Source: Helopsaltes ochotensis (Eukaryota; Chordata; Aves; Passeriformes; Locustellidae). From it: a stretch of DNA of 64,000 nucleotides. Position 1 is the stretch's first letter, and each line of letters begins with the position of its first letter. Of this stretch, positions 38,501 through 53,300 are shown piece by piece. The translations under genes and the position numbers were made by a program. Location: contig VXBM01000879.1 of NCBI GenBank assembly GCA_013400155.1, forward strand, positions 298,728-362,727, in the 5' to 3' direction. The notes beneath the pieces are model-generated. The model ran no database searches, was not told the origin of the DNA, and saw only the letters and a program-made list of their open reading frames with translations.

Positions 38501-41500
38501 GCAATTGACTTACTAGAAAATCACCTGGCTTTGCTATCAGTTCTTACATGTCCACAGAGCTGCCATTATGACAGTATTTGACACCTTCTTTAATCACATA
38601 ATAAAGACTTGCCACCTTCATTTCATTTTATAGATAGGAGGGCAGAGACACAGAGCTTGATGTTCAGGAGAAGACATTGCTGCCACATCCTTCTCAAGGA
38701 TGAAACCATGGAGAGACCGTATTTACCAGCATGTATGAAAATGCAGAATCAGGTGCTGTAAAGCCAACACCTGGAAACACACTCGGTGTTTTGAGTGAAC
38801 ACCCACGAAGTCAAACAATCAAGAGGCACAGAAGAACATTCAGAGGCAGGTTTTAACTTTTAACTCCTCAGCAGAGGAGAGGAATAAATGGAGTTTTAAG
38901 ACTGGCAGTTTTAGATGGACACTTGTTCAGGGATCTGTTGAATTGAATGACAACTCAAACACACAGTGCCTTAGTGAGGGAAAATGGCAAAAGCACCGAG
39001 CCATGCCATTTATTTAAAGGTGGCAGAGGACCCTCCATAGCATAGCTAACTGGAACAGAACAGTCACCCTTTGGGCTGTCACCTCAGCCCAGCTGCTGAC
39101 GCTGCTGCCACAGCCACAGGAGCACAAATGCTTTTTTAAAGAGTCTTGCATATTAATGTCCAGAGCAAACATGTGATAATGGACAGGCTAGAGAGTTACT
39201 GTCAGAGCAGTAAGTCTGCAAAAAGCATTAAATTCACCCGGGAAAATAAAACCTCAAAGAGCAAGGGATGCTGGCAGATGGAGGAAGAGTGACACAATCC
39301 CTTTTTGCCACCACGGAGCCATGAACCTTATAGCAGAAGCCAAAAATTTAAGTTTAAATACTGTTCATTGTCATGTTCCTGATTTTTACATCTTTTTTTT
39401 CAAAATGCTTTTATTATAGGTGTGACAAACTCCAGAGAGACACTTGAATATTTTTTCCAAAAAATGTCCTATTGTCACTTACACAGAAAGGCTTTATTTT
39501 CTGTTATTCTGCATCATTGAAACATGACCTATTTGGGTATTCAAGTCTGATATCTTTAATTAAGGGTTGCCTTTTTTTTTTTTTAAACAGACCACAACAT
39601 TAATGTTCCTGTCAAAGTACATTTTGGGCTAAATTTAGAAATATTAACAATACATTTATTTAGAATTCTCCTTTGGTAGGGTTTTTCATCTTCATCACAA
39701 ATCCCATAGTGACATAAAAATGCCAAATATATATGTTTTAGAGTATATATGTTTAACGAGGCAATTAAGTAAATTTTTATTCATTGCTAAGTCATTTATC
39801 AAGTTTTTGAGTTGTCAAAGTAGAGACTTACTCTCAAAACACCCACATGTTAGCTCATGCTATTTTTCAAGCATTTGTAAGGCTAGCTGGCCTTTATGTT
39901 TCCACTCCAGGAGCAGGTAAAAGTGTCCCAAATACCAAAAAAGTTAATATGAATCAGAAAATAAAGTTCCAGAACTGTGGAAACATCAGTCCTAAGAGAT
40001 CTAGGCCCTTGAACACACTTTGAGGAGCTCCAGCCCTCCCACAACACTGTTAAAGTTGAGCACAAAGAAGCAACTTCCCACAAAAAGGAGGGCAAGGGCA
40101 CTTCACTGCTCCAATACTTATCTTAATAGTAACCTTCCTTTAATTTAGTTAGGATATTCCTGTCTGTAAAGGAATAAAATAGCCTCAAAACCTGGATTGA
40201 CATCATAAACAAAGGTGTAAATTTTCCAGTTCTGGGAGTAAATGACATGCAGTGATTCATAAATATAAACCCAAATGCATAAACAGTGGAAGAACAAATA
40301 AAAGACAAATTACAAGACAGTACCTTCAGTCTTAACAAGAACATTGTGTTTTCATATTAAATAGAGAAACATCATTATTTCCTTCTCTCAAGAGGAGCAA
40401 ATAAAAGACTGCAGCTCATCTTTTTCTCCAGGAGGACAGAAAAAATACAATCCTTTTCATACTTATTTGAAATGTTAACTGTGGGGAGAAAGATATTAAA
40501 AATAAAGTAACTTATAAATGAAAATTACAAATGGCAACAGATAGCATTTGGAAGTTGCGAATGAATTTTTCAATTTCACGTATCATTTAACCAGTGTCAG
40601 ACCAAAAAAAAAAAATCTGATAAATGATATCTGCAGTGGAAAGCCACTGAGCTGCTGACCACAGGTGGGTTAGCTTGGATGTGACTCAGAAATATGGAAG
40701 AGATTTGCAGTTAAAAACCAGAATGAGGGTTAGCTAGAGGGCAGCTGTGTAACTCCTCTGTCTACATCTCTACTACAAAGAGGAACACACACTACAGAGC
40801 TGTCTCACAAACCCACTGGAGGTGGCCTCTGATACTTGGATCCATCTGTTTACTCACAGAGGAAAGTGCAGCTCAATAAATGCAGGATGTACAAGCCACC
40901 ATGTATTTCTAATAGGCAAAGACTAAAACAAGCAGTTTTGAGGAGCAGTACCAGCAGCAGAATGGAATTAACCCAAGTGACCTCTGAAAGAGAGAAGATG
41001 GGAATTCTTCCAAACACCCTCCCAACAGTATTTGTGGTTTGGGGAGGGCAGATGGGAAGAAAGACAAATACAGGGACAAAATCCATCAGATTTTTGTTTG
41101 TTTGCTTCTTTAATCACAATTACCTGAATTCAGGCTATTGACAACCTTTTCTGGCAACCGGTTCAGACACACTTATGTCCACTGGAAATCATCATGGCTG
41201 GGACATCATTTCATTCCTTGTGTCCTGCATAACATCAACTGGGCTATTCTGCTTAATTACAGCAAACTGAAAAGATGCAGCGGGGCATCCAAAAGCTTGA
41301 TCAACCTCAGCATGGAGATTCCCTGGCTGCTGACACTTCTGAATGACAGAGGACATCCAGATATTTGTGAAGCCCTTTCCTCCATAGGAGAAGCCTCTGT
41401 GCTTATGGTTATTTAAGTTAAAAGCAGGTAGAATTACAAACATATCTTAAACAAAAGGGTAGTTATATTTTGACCTTAGACATTATGCCAAAAGGCACTG

Positions 41501-42207
41501 CAATGCACACATTTATTTTAATAATACCCAAAAAGTTGGACATAGAAATGTTTTAAAATTATATAGCTGCTCGACTTTAAGAGATGCTAAAGCCTAATGC
41601 TGAACTAAAAATAACAATAATGCAACCTAGATGCAGGTAAAGAAAAAAAAAAAAAGAAAGGTAATTGCGTGTAAAGAAGAAATTAATTAGACATGTGGCA
41701 GGTTCTTCACCCCCTGCAAACTTTCCGAAGTTTAATGACCCTGTGAAAAGGAGTGACTCTCCCAAATGGCAGGATGCCTGTAGAAAGGTGACTGCAAGAA
41801 GCTCAAGGTAAAGCACTGAAGCAGACCTGGAAAGACACTTTACATTCTGAATCATTTGGCTGCAGCCTTGCCTGGCTCCGTGCCCACACCACAGGCAATA
41901 AAGGGACCAAGTAGTGCTAAAACCAGTCTGGCAGCTGGGGAGGCAGAGATCCAGCAGCACACAGACAGCAGGGTTGGGGGCAGCTCAGCACACACAGCAA
42001 AGCAGAGAAGCAGAGCTTTACACAAGCAGATCATGGTTAACAGCATGGAGCACACATTTTTATGGGTGCACTGAAATTCCTGTTCCCTATAAACAGAAGC
42101 CACTTTTGAATCAAAAAACCCAAACACACACAACAAAAGCCAGAAAACCAAAATTGAGACATGCAAATACCTTGCAGTTAAGACTGGATTTCACTGTGGT
42201 TTTTGTA

Positions 42208-42230
42208 GGCTTAAAGATCGGCTTAAAGAT
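42208..42230. repeat. Tandem 12-bp unit, two copies
   Basis: GGCTTAAAGAT is repeated with a period of 12 bases (42208 and 42220), about 220 bases from the start of the CR1 fragment. This is a minor local duplication. Confidence 0.8.
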
Positions 42231-42451
42231 TTGGAAAGATTGTTCTGAATCCAGACTGTGTAAATAACTCTACCTACCTACTTGAACATCATCCTCATAT
42301 CTTATGCTCAAACTCAGAACATCATTCACATTCCCTACGCAAATGTTTTTAAGTGCTTTAAGGGGGAAAAAAAAATCTGTTGAACACACACAGTTACTAG
42401 TTATATGCGCCTAATAATGCTTATTAAAACATACTACTTCATGTTTTTCCT

Positions 42452-42662
42452 GCGTTGGAAGAGACCCAACTGGAAGAGACTGGATCATTCAGTCCAACTG
42501 CTGGCTCTGCATGGAGCAGCCCCAAGAATTTCACCATGCGTCTGAGATGATTGTCCAAAAATACTTCTTGAACCCATGCTTGGTGCTGTGGCCATTCCCC
42601 TGGTGAGCCTGTTCCAGTGCCCCACCACCCTCTGGGGGAAAACAACATCCAGCCAGGACCCA
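42452..42662 (-). mobile_element. CR1 LINE, 3' fragment
   Basis: On the plus strand this reads GTTGGAAGAGACCCAACTGG, then GGATCATTCAGTCCAACTGC, TGGCTCTGCATGGAGCAGCC, GAGCCTGTTCCAGTGCCC and CACCACCCTCTGGGGGAAAA. These are the ordered landmarks of the CR1 3' region of a subfamily different from the 6896 copy. The orientation is minus, the same as the gene. A short duplication, GGAAGAGAC at 42457 and again at 42472, is unusual relative to the CR1 pattern. The terminal octamers are not recognisable. Confidence 0.88.
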
Positions 42663-45600
42663 TCATTTTAGTTATCACCCTAGGAGAGAGAAGTCTTTGT
42701 ACAGTTTTGATTCAATCACATTAAAGTACAGCTATTAAAAAACCCCAACAACCTAGATGGTGGCTTCTGTTTCTTTAAAAGCTTTGCTAATGCACTTAAA
42801 TTACTCACACCTCACAGGCTGAAAACCTGCCATTCAAACGCTGCAGATCTGATGTTACTCTATCATTAGTCATTTAATAGTTTCACATTTGATTTGATTT
42901 CTTGGAGCAGTTGTGCTCCTCGCTGCCTTCTGTCCAAACATCTACTCCTACTGCCCTTCTGTACTGCCACAAACAGTATCTGTGAGGAAATTGTGTAGGA
43001 AAAAACCCAAAAAGACATGCAAAAAACGGCGTTGAAGTTTTCTCCAATCACGTGCTACAAAAAGTAAGGTCTGACAATAACCACTGAAAAGCAGAAGAGC
43101 AGCAGGACTGTCTCATCCATCTTTCACCCTGGCGTGTGCTGTGGTACTGAAGTGGAAATCCCAGCCTCTGTGTACATCAGAAATCTTTCAGTAAATAACC
43201 ATCTCTTCTTAGGTGTGGCAACAGTCCCACTTGAGTCCACAGACAGGTTGTGCCAAAATAGTCAGAAAAGACATGAATTCAACTCATTCATGCTAAATTT
43301 TCTGCCTCTAGAGGCTTTGTGAGGCATCAGCTCTGCTTGACAAAGACACTTAGATGCTGTAGGAGAGACAAATTCCCTGTAGCTTAAAAATTGTTCAAAG
43401 TAACCAAAGGCAGCTCTGCACTAAACTTACACAAAATGTAGAACACCAGTATGTACAAAAGTCAGAGCTCATTAGCTTGCTCTAACCACCTGAAGACATT
43501 TTTATTACGCCCATTATTATTGGAATAGACCGCTAAAACAAATTCAAATACAGAGTCTGGGCAAACAAATGTTATGGCTACTCTGACAAAACAAAGCTTT
43601 CCCAGTGAAACGTTAAATGGCAAGTTTTGCTCTGAGTGAAACCTTTCTTAATCTTCCTTGAGATTGCAACTTCACTTGGCTATTGGAAAAGCAACACAAG
43701 GGGAAGTACGTGTCCCACTGGCCTCTCCTGCAGGTCTCTGAAGAGTGCTTAACACAAACAGTAATTTATGGAATTACACTCTTGGACTACAAGTACCTCA
43801 AATTCCACTTCAGGGTATTAGGCCAACTGCTGTTTAAATTATATGTAAACTAGCTGAATCGTGACCCTCCACTGGAAAAGTCTGCCTTATAGATCATGTC
43901 CTTGGGGAGTTGAATGTTGTAATGACAACTTACCACTGAGCTAATCAAGGATCAGAAAACAAAGTTACAATTAACTAAAGCGGAGGCACTCAAAAAACCA
44001 AATCAATAGTGGTACCCAGCTGAACCAGGTCATGCATGCAAGAACCTCCTACTATTTACTACTGCAGTACATGACTCCTACAGTAAAAATAAACTCTAGC
44101 CCTCTGCAAAAATCACAGTTCTTGAAAGATGTCTTTTTATTCCACTACAGGGAAGTCAGAATGTGTTGGCTATTTTGGAGTTTTTAGATCCCATCACAGT
44201 CAACACCTGATTTTGAACATGTCGGTGATTAACCCCAGCTCTAAAGGTTTCTGTAGCGTTGGTCTGTGCATTTTTATGTAATTTCTGCTCTAATTTTTTA
44301 CAATGATAAATGATGGACACCAGAAGTACATACACCATTAAAAGCCCAAGGACTCAATTTTTTAAAAATAAAGCCTTTATTCATAACACCAGATTTGTCT
44401 TTAAAATCCAGAATTCCACACACTACACAAGCCTGCTGCAAATCAGCAAAAGAATTTATTTCTAAGAATCTTATACAAGTCTGTTTCAAATAAGTCTATA
44501 TTTACAAAACAATTCTGTGCTTTGGACTGGTAACGAGTCCCATCAAGAACAGTTTCTGCAAATGGTTCTGGCTTTGCCCCTCCCTGTGGGAAGACAAACC
44601 CATCAGGAAGGGCTGAAAGGCAAATCCAGAACACCCCTGGGAGAGATTTTGAGTTGCTGTTGTCAGAATGAATGAACAACCAAGTCATAAACATACACAC
44701 TGCCTTCCGGAACATCAGCAGCAACCGAAGTCATCCTACAAGGTAATGCCATAGCAATATAACCCAAAAATCCAAGGAACTTTCACTTGAAATGCAGTAT
44801 TTGCACACCCCCTCCAGCGTGGTGCACCAAGGAGGTCAGGAAGGAACTGCACCTGAGTGATCTGCCTGGAGGAGCACTGAAGTCAGGGGAGTGCTGTGCA
44901 GAGGCTGGAATGTCACCGCCAGAGCCATCCTGGGGCCCTGGCAAAGACAGCCTTTGGGAAAGCCAGCAGCTTTCTCACAGCCTCAGCCTCAGCCAACTTC
45001 AGCTCTACACGTCTCAGAGGTACTTCAATGGATTTGGGATTTATAATCAAATGAATCCCTTGCTCTAGAGCACATTGCAGCCACTGAAATTAGCCAGCCA
45101 AGACAAAGTTTTTATTAACCACTAGATTGCTAAACAAATGCTTTTGCTCATCCCTGCTGAAAATCAATAGAAGTTTGATACGTTGCTTTAGCTCACCTTC
45201 CTTTCAGAAATCTAAACAAACATTCAGTTTTCCAGAGGCTCCTAGTTCCCTACCCACACTTAGAAATCATTTGAAGCATTTCATGTTTTTCGCAAGTATA
45301 TTACAACCACTTTTATTTATAAACTCTTAGACACCATAGTGCTGTAGAACCCCAAATTTTGCCAGGTTGTTTTTTTTTGGTTTTTTCCCAGTAAATCAAT
45401 GGAAAATCACAGCTGCTGCCTTTTCTTTATCTAGGCAAGCCTTTCTCTGTGGACTATAGAGAGGTGAAGCAAGGAGACTGCAGCTCCAATGAGCTGCAGC
45501 AGTGTCTGCAGCCTAAGCCTTGAGTTACCAGCTGTGGACAAGGGAGGGACATAAGAAAAGAGGGGGAAAAAAGCAAAAGCTGTTTTGTAAAGTATCATGC

Positions 45601-48600
45601 CTGCAAGCATTATTCTCTCACTCAGCAGTGGGCTGACTGAAACACAGATGCTTAGACTGGGAGGGCTTTGAGTCCACAACTCAGTTCTGATATACCCTCA
45701 GTGGGCCTTGTGGCAGGGGTGCTGTTTAATAGGGGAAAAAAACTCAAGCATCTCTCTAACCCAAAAAGTATATAAACCTCTTGTTTTCTTACAGACACTT
45801 TATATGTAAAAGAAAACCAAAAATCCAACTTGAGTCATTCACTCCAGTCTGAAAAGCCTTCCTCTACTCAACCACAAAAAAATATTTGCTTAATCCTTTT
45901 CTGCAAAACAATGCACAGCAACAATTTCACCAGCTTACCCTTCTGCATTCCAATTTCTTGCCAAGGTACAGAGCAGACACTAATTCTCATGTGGAATAAG
46001 ATCACTCGTTTGCCAACATTTTTGAACCTTTGTTAATGCTGCTTTATAGTTTCTGATGTAACAGAATGAAAAGAAGCAATGACAGATAAAAGCCCTGAAC
46101 TAGAGTATTATCAAAGCACAGTAATTGTTTCCTCATTTTAAGAAATGTAATGCCAACAGCTGAGTGGAAATATATTTCATGTAATCTAATACAATTCTGC
46201 TAGAAAGGTGTAAATCAAACTAAAATGCCATGAGCAACAGATCTGTATTTTCAAACAGAAATTCTGATGCATATATTTCACCAAAATTTCCTCATCCATA
46301 TCTGCCCTGCACCAACAGAACAACCACTTAACGAATGGAGCAGTAGCTTGACCACTTTTTAAATCAATTCCACTAAATATGAAGTGCACAAGACATACAG
46401 AATTGGACAAGAACTCCTGGCCCTTTAAGGAAAAACTGATTGTCAGTCTCAATTATTAAAAGGGAAAAATCAAAAACAGAATAGTGTACTCCCACAGCTT
46501 GTAGGAAATGTGTCTGTAGAAGTGGTACCACATCTTGTTTCAGCAAAAGGAAGTTCAATCCCCTCTAGTGCAGAAGTGAGGACTTAAAAATCTGCTCTTT
46601 ACTGAATGTTTGAATAAGCCATCCTAGTTTGAATTTTGATATTTTTGTTGATTCAGTCTGAGCTATTTAGTTATACTATTTCCTTCAATCCTCTTGGATC
46701 TCTTAACTTTCAAGTATCAAGACATCAAGAATGTCACCTAATCAGCAAGGGAATATAATTTCCCTGATCCATGAAATGAATAAATTACTACATCCTCTAT
46801 ATACTCCTTTCACTGATTTATCTTTTGCTGCCTTAGTGTACAAACTGTCTTGGTGAGGAGTATGAATTCATGCTATTTCTTTTCCTTCATTTCTTGTTTC
46901 TCTGCTTCATTCCTCTTCCCCTGACATGGCTCCTTTTTTTCCCCTTCACTTTAAGGAAAACACCAGAAACTGATATTACGCAGTCTGTCCTCACCTTGTA
47001 ACATTTTCTCTGTTAATTGCCAGAGGGTTTTTTTTTAATATTAGTTCTCCACTGAGTTTTACCAAAATCAATCCAATTAATTATGTTTTCCCTTTTTCCT
47101 ATATCATGAGTCAAGCTGGTGAGTAAAGCCAGGCAACACCAATGCCTCCAGCACATTATTTAACAATTTCCTACATTATGATATAGCTTTTTATTTTTTG
47201 CAGTCAGCTGTTACCAAGAAGACAGAGTTCTGGCATTCAAGGATTTCAAAATCATTTGTTGACCGCAAACTGGAGAAGCACAAATATCCAAGGTGTTTCA
47301 GCTACAGCACAGAGCCCACCAAAAAATAATTACAACCTGATACCTACTCCAGTACAATGAATGAACAGGTGATAAAATCTGCAAGTACCCAATTCCTTAT
47401 CAAACATGCAATTCTTACCATTAGACCACCCTTTCATCTTCATAGAAAAATAAGAAACAGTAACAAAACAAATGAGTAACTTGATATTACATCACCGTCT
47501 GAACTACCATTTTATTTTATTTTTGTCATCTTTAAAACTTTATCATCACACATGCACTTGATATCTATGAAAGGGAAATTCTGGTTTTCATCGCGGTTTC
47601 AATTCAGTAAGAAAGTAAAGCTCATAGTGAACTTTAACCTCTGAAGTCCCATGATCAAATATTACTCAAATCCAGACCTATATTCTTACCTAAAGCTTAT
47701 CTGAGACAAAGGCACTTCTTGTTGATTCAAGAAGCAGAAGCGCATCGGAGGCAAAAAAGCTTCAGGACATTGCACCAGGTGCTTCATTATTCTATTCATT
47801 CTACCAGGGACAAAAGCCAGAGCTACCAAACACAATTTATTATCTTTGAATCCTAATATCCTAAATAATTTCACCTAGCAAGCTGCTGATAGTCTCAGTT
47901 ATCTGGGCTCTTGCCTCACCAACACAGTGGTCAAGACCCCAAAACAGTAACTAATGACATAGTTTACCATTAGAACAGAAACTGAGTGCTGAAACATCCG
48001 CAAGATTCCCCAACAGGCTGCCCCACAATGTTGTGATTTCACTGCCTTGTCACTCGGCCAAACAAAGCGTGTGTCAGTGTCAGTAATTATCCAATGCATC
48101 ACGCTCCCCTGTTTCACTTGCTTCCATCATGCCTTCATTGGGACACCAGGATAATAAATGCTGAAGGTCATTTGTCTAAGAGAATGTGTTCTGGAGCTAC
48201 AAGATACTTTTTCCCTTGGATCTGATGTGAAATATATCCTGTACTATTTCATCATCATGACAGTACTGAACTCAGCGCATAAATGCTGCACTCTCACTCT
48301 GATACTCTACGACTCAAATTTTTCCACTAAAAAAAAAAAATGCAAAAGGCAGAAGAGTGGCAATTTCAGCTTTTTCACTAACATATTTTCATTTCTAAGC
48401 TATATCTGTGCTTTTGAAGAGTTTTATACTCCAGGCAGAAGATAAAACCATTAACTGTTTCATTCATAATGACTTTGTGACTCTACTTAAGACTGTACAG
48501 CTGAGCACCTCCTGGTTCCCCTGAAGACAGCAGAAGCTCCAAAGTCTCAGCCTCCCCCTCTGCAAATTTGGGTTTTTGTCAAGGTAAGACACTATGCTCA

Positions 48601-49004
48601 CATGCTGAGATGTTCAAAGCAAAGAAGGGAAGCTTATTTACAAAACCTCAATATTTATACAATTCCAAAAGCGACCATGGATTGGAGGATGAAATTGCAA
48701 CCTCTCCAACCACACTGGTCAAACCAACAGTCCATCAATTCTCTCCTCCTCCATGAAAGCATGAAAAACAATCATTATTTACATGAAAGTGTGTGAGAAA
48801 CTCCATTACAAAAATGTAAACATCAGAAGGCTTAGAAAAACTTGAGAAGAACAAGGCGACAGGTTTTAAAGACAGCATCCACTCTAACATTTCCTTGTCA
48901 ACTGACACAGGATCTGACCCACAAGACAAGTCTGAAACACATTTTTAAGTGTCATTCACACCTAGATTGACACCTCATTCATGAGATTCAAACGCTGTTT
49001 AATC

Positions 49005-49069
49005 AAAAAAAAAAAAAAAGAGTGTAAACACTTTCACTTGGGTCTCCCAGGATTTTTTTTTTTTTTTTT
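49005..49069. repeat. A15 and T17 runs facing each other
   Basis: An A15 run (49005-49019) is followed after 33 bases by a T17 run (49053-49069). The two runs are complementary and could form a hairpin. Longer inserts between such runs can come from paired retroposon tails, but 33 bases is too little to identify. Confidence 0.9.
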
Positions 49070-50294
49070 GTAACTATATGGTAACAACATTCCAACTGTG
49101 CTTTTCCCATTAAAGCAGAACAAGAGAAAAGGTCATAGGACGCTCTGGAAGGCAACACTCATTAATGCAGCGTTCAAGGTTAGATCCAAAGGAGCAGTGG
49201 AACTGGGATTACACTGACTCAAATGGCTCTACTCCTTTTTGCTTATTTGCTGTTCACCCCATAGTGCCTGAAGCTGTTGACACAGCTGCCTGCCAGCAAA
49301 ATTTATTTAGAAACTCCTTCATATTGCACTGTTCACAGTCACTGTAACCAGTATTTCAGGAATTATATTTATAGGGCAGGTGTCAGCAAAAGGAATTGGA
49401 TGTGCAGCAGAAAGTTACAGCAATTGGCTGTTTATATTGGAGGCACAGACATCGCAGAAACCGTACACAGAGCGGTTCTTCTAATGAATTATCTGAGAAG
49501 GACATGGAAGTACCTTGGCTGTGTTTTGTTCTTGTACAGTTGCCAAAAATCTGTCTTTATCAAAACCGGTATTTTCTCACATAAGTGAGAAACACCCAAA
49601 GCAATCCTGCACAGGTTCATAAAATAACGCATAAGAAACTCAGTTTTCAGAATACATTTCAAACTGCACAAGTCCCAGGATGTAGTATAACTTCTTCCTA
49701 AGTACTCCATTCTTCCTCTTCCTTAAAGAGAGGGAGGATGCTTCTTTATAATTATAGCTTTGTAGAACCTATGCCAGTTTTAGAAGACAACAAACAGCAT
49801 TTACTGAAGGCTATAAAATCTGAGAGATACAGTATGCTTGACATCATCTCAGAGCAAAATGTTCCAAATCATTTCAACTTGTCTTTTTGAAAACTCTGGA
49901 TAAATAACCACACCTGTCCTAGTGGACTTACATATCACATCTGGGGCAAACATATTGACTTTGATTAGGCCATTTAAAAAATAATTCCAAATCTTAAATC
50001 CACAGGAAAGTTTCCACAGTCCTCCACAGCCAAGCAAGCAGTCTTTCCTAAACTCCCCTTTCCAAATTTGTCTAACCCATCCCTATCTTCTTCAGTTCAT
50101 AGATGAATTCCCTACTGAAATCTTACAGAATTTCAATGTGATTAATAATCTCTTCTTTGTTTTGCAAAGTATTTAACCTCCTTCTTTTGCAAGGTCATAA
50201 AAATGATTGTAATAAAAATACTCTGGTTCAACAGACCTAGGAGACACCCTGCTTTTCTACAGATAAAAATACACATCTTGTATGTCTCAGGAAC

Positions 50295-50316
50295 ATACAT
50301 ATATATATATATGTAT
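50295..50316. repeat. 22-bp perfect TA-rich palindrome
   Basis: ATACAT, a run of AT units and ATGTAT form a perfect palindrome. It is a short (AT)n microsatellite with symmetric flanks. Confidence 0.9.
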
Positions 50317-53300
50317 ATTGGATCTGTGGTGTAATGTGAAATAATCCTGGAAAATTAATAAAGCTAATATGTAAAGGCCTAAACTAAATTCTACAGTGGG
50401 TGATGGAAGAGAGAAAGCAAAGCTGCACTCAAAGGAATTAAACCACCCTGCAATATAAATGTTAGAGCAGCCCCATAAAATAATGAGCTATTATGGAAGC
50501 TGTTACAGAAGGAAGCAGCCAGAACATGAATTAGATATCAGAAACTGTATCCAAGGTGAAAAGAAATCTCATGGCAAGTCTGAGGGTTGTCTAAACAGCA
50601 TGTTGCCCCAAACAGGCTTTAAATACTGTATGCAACGTGGTGGTAAGAGCTTTCAATGAAATAAATGGGAGTAGACCAACTTGTAAAAAAAAAAAAATCA
50701 AAATCCACTGAGCCATACTATTTTCTTAAGGTTAGTTCAGGTTGCAGGAAGTTAGAATGCTTTTCAGGGGAAACCAGCTATGGCTTTTTACAGTTCAAAA
50801 CCACATTGTCCTCTATAAAAAGAAAATACTAAGGGGGAAAGTTCCCAAATTAAACATAGTAATTTCTCACTTTAGGTAATAAAGTATTTGCAAAGCTCAG
50901 ACTGAAGATGCAGTCAACTCTTACACAAGGAAGAAACATCCAAGTAGAATGTTGGTTCCTTCCTCTGCATGAGAGGCATTTCTGCCAGGGCTGTTCTGAC
51001 GGTCTCTAGGACTGGAGAAACAAGCAATATACACGGCCCTACCCCAGGGTGCTGCCACTCCATTTTACTCCTGCGGTTCCACAGGTTTTGGTTTGCGTCC
51101 CCAGGTATTCAGGCAGTGCCTCAGCGCTGCCAGGTCAGCAGCTGTGGGACTCCAGAGATCGGTCCTTCGTACTCCCCTCTGACCCTGGGAAGGAGCACAG
51201 GGCACTGGAGTCAGCTTGCAAAAGCCACTGGCTCATGAGAATTACTCTGCTCAGCACAGACAGGCCAGCTCGGTGTGATTTGCTGAGGAGCCTCCACTGC
51301 TGTCACCAGGGCTGAATCAACTGCCACAATGAACAAAACATTCAGTGAACCCATCTGGTTTTCAGACAACACGTCATTTTTTGTTTTTCTTGATAACATC
51401 ATTACATTTTTTTCCTGCTTGTTCTATTCTTACCCTCACTAAAAAACAACAATGTAGACAAATTACATGCTGTAAGAGTGCTGGACCACAGAATTTTTCA
51501 CAAAAACATGAAAGAGCAACAAAGTGTAAAATGCCAATTTGAGAGTTAAGATAAAGTACTACACTTCTTACTTGACCGTTACATGTCATCTGTGCTTGAG
51601 ATACAAAGAATGGAGAGGGTATGAGCATATCAAGCTTAATAAATAAGCAGAACACTCTGGGGAAATGCTGCAAAGAGACTCAAAGGAGTTTTCAGCTATT
51701 GGTATTTAATTCAGAGCACAAATTAAGTAGGGAAACTGACAGAAACTGGATTATGCCCAGCTCTGTGATATGTAAGTACTAGGTACAAATACAAATCTTT
51801 CATTCCTATACCTCATTTATTAACCTTCCCAAAAGGTGTTTACAAGGAATTGAATCAAACCAGGTATCAAACAAGAAATCCACAGAGCTCTGCCAGCACA
51901 ACCAAGACCCAGCTCCTGGCCTTACAATGGACAGCAAGCCTAGAGCTCATTATCTAAGAAATGCTCACAAGTTTTCCCTTCACAGCCAGTCTTTGCACTC
52001 ACACAGAGCCCTTATTCTCATGTAAGCCAACGTGCAGATATACATCTATTTGAGATAGTTGTTTACAAACAAAGGCAAGAGCTTGTCCCAGTGAATTTTA
52101 ATGGGTATTACAAAAGATGCCACAAACCCAAGAAAAATTCCCTGACCAGCAAATATTTGTATTTCTGCTAGAAAACAGTAGGACGAGAAATCTTAAAATG
52201 TCTATGATATCAGTAAAACAAAACAAAACCTGGGACTGCTGGAACATTTTAATCCATGAGGAGGTTTTTAAAAAAGCTTTTTTTTATCTATGCCCACCCA
52301 CATGCCAGCTCCAAAACACCTATGAGACGAAATAATTTCAAACAGATCATGACAGCTTTGTGAGATGGAAAGAACAGAGATAAATCTGACACTACACCAC
52401 TCTGAAAAAATGCATAAGGCAGTGAATTACTCTCCCTCGTGTTTTTAGAAATGGAGTATGTGCACGTGCAAACACACATCCATCCGTGTGTGTACACATG
52501 CAGAGTGAACCAATGCACAATTTCTCTGTGTTGTGCACTTCAGTTCTTAGCAGAACTGTTTCCAGGAGAGCCACAAAAGCAGGCAAGCAATCTTTCCTTC
52601 AGCTGGTCTACTCCCTGACTCCAAGCTGGAGAGGGACCGAGACAAGGGGGAACAATGAAAGGCTCAGAAGCAGTTGTTATGCAGTCAAGAAACACAAACT
52701 CCTTGATTTAGGAGTTGGGGATTCAGAACTCCTTCCTCTGTACAATTCATAATGTAATTATAGTATTGCTTGCAGCTCCAAATGACTCATGCAGGACCAT
52801 TTTGGAAAAATACCTCTGTCTCCCAGAGCAGCTTTTCCCTTTAAAAACGTTGTGCGCTGTGCTGAATTTATTCCCACAGGGTGCCTCCTCATTGTAAAAA
52901 AAAGGTTTATGTTGTGACCCTGGGCACTGCAGGATCTGCCATTTGGCAAGGATGGTTTCCTCTTACAGCTGCGGCAGCCTGGCAAGCTCCTGGCACTGCC
53001 TGCATTCCCCTGGAACACTCCTCATGGCCATGGACTGCAGAACTCACACAGACAGCTGAAATCAGCCCGGAATGTGCCACACTCACCCTGCAAACAGCAG
53101 TCCCTGCAGCAGGGAGCACCACGGGTGCCATGAGGACACACTGCAAATCCATCCCTCTGACCAGGACATTCGGTGTAGAGATAGCAAAGTCACATGTGTG
53201 TAAAACCAGGAGGGAAACTTTTAAGAGGAGCTGTTACATATTTAATGGAAAGTTTCATGAACCACTAACAGGTTTCATTTGGAGATGAAAATCACAAAAA

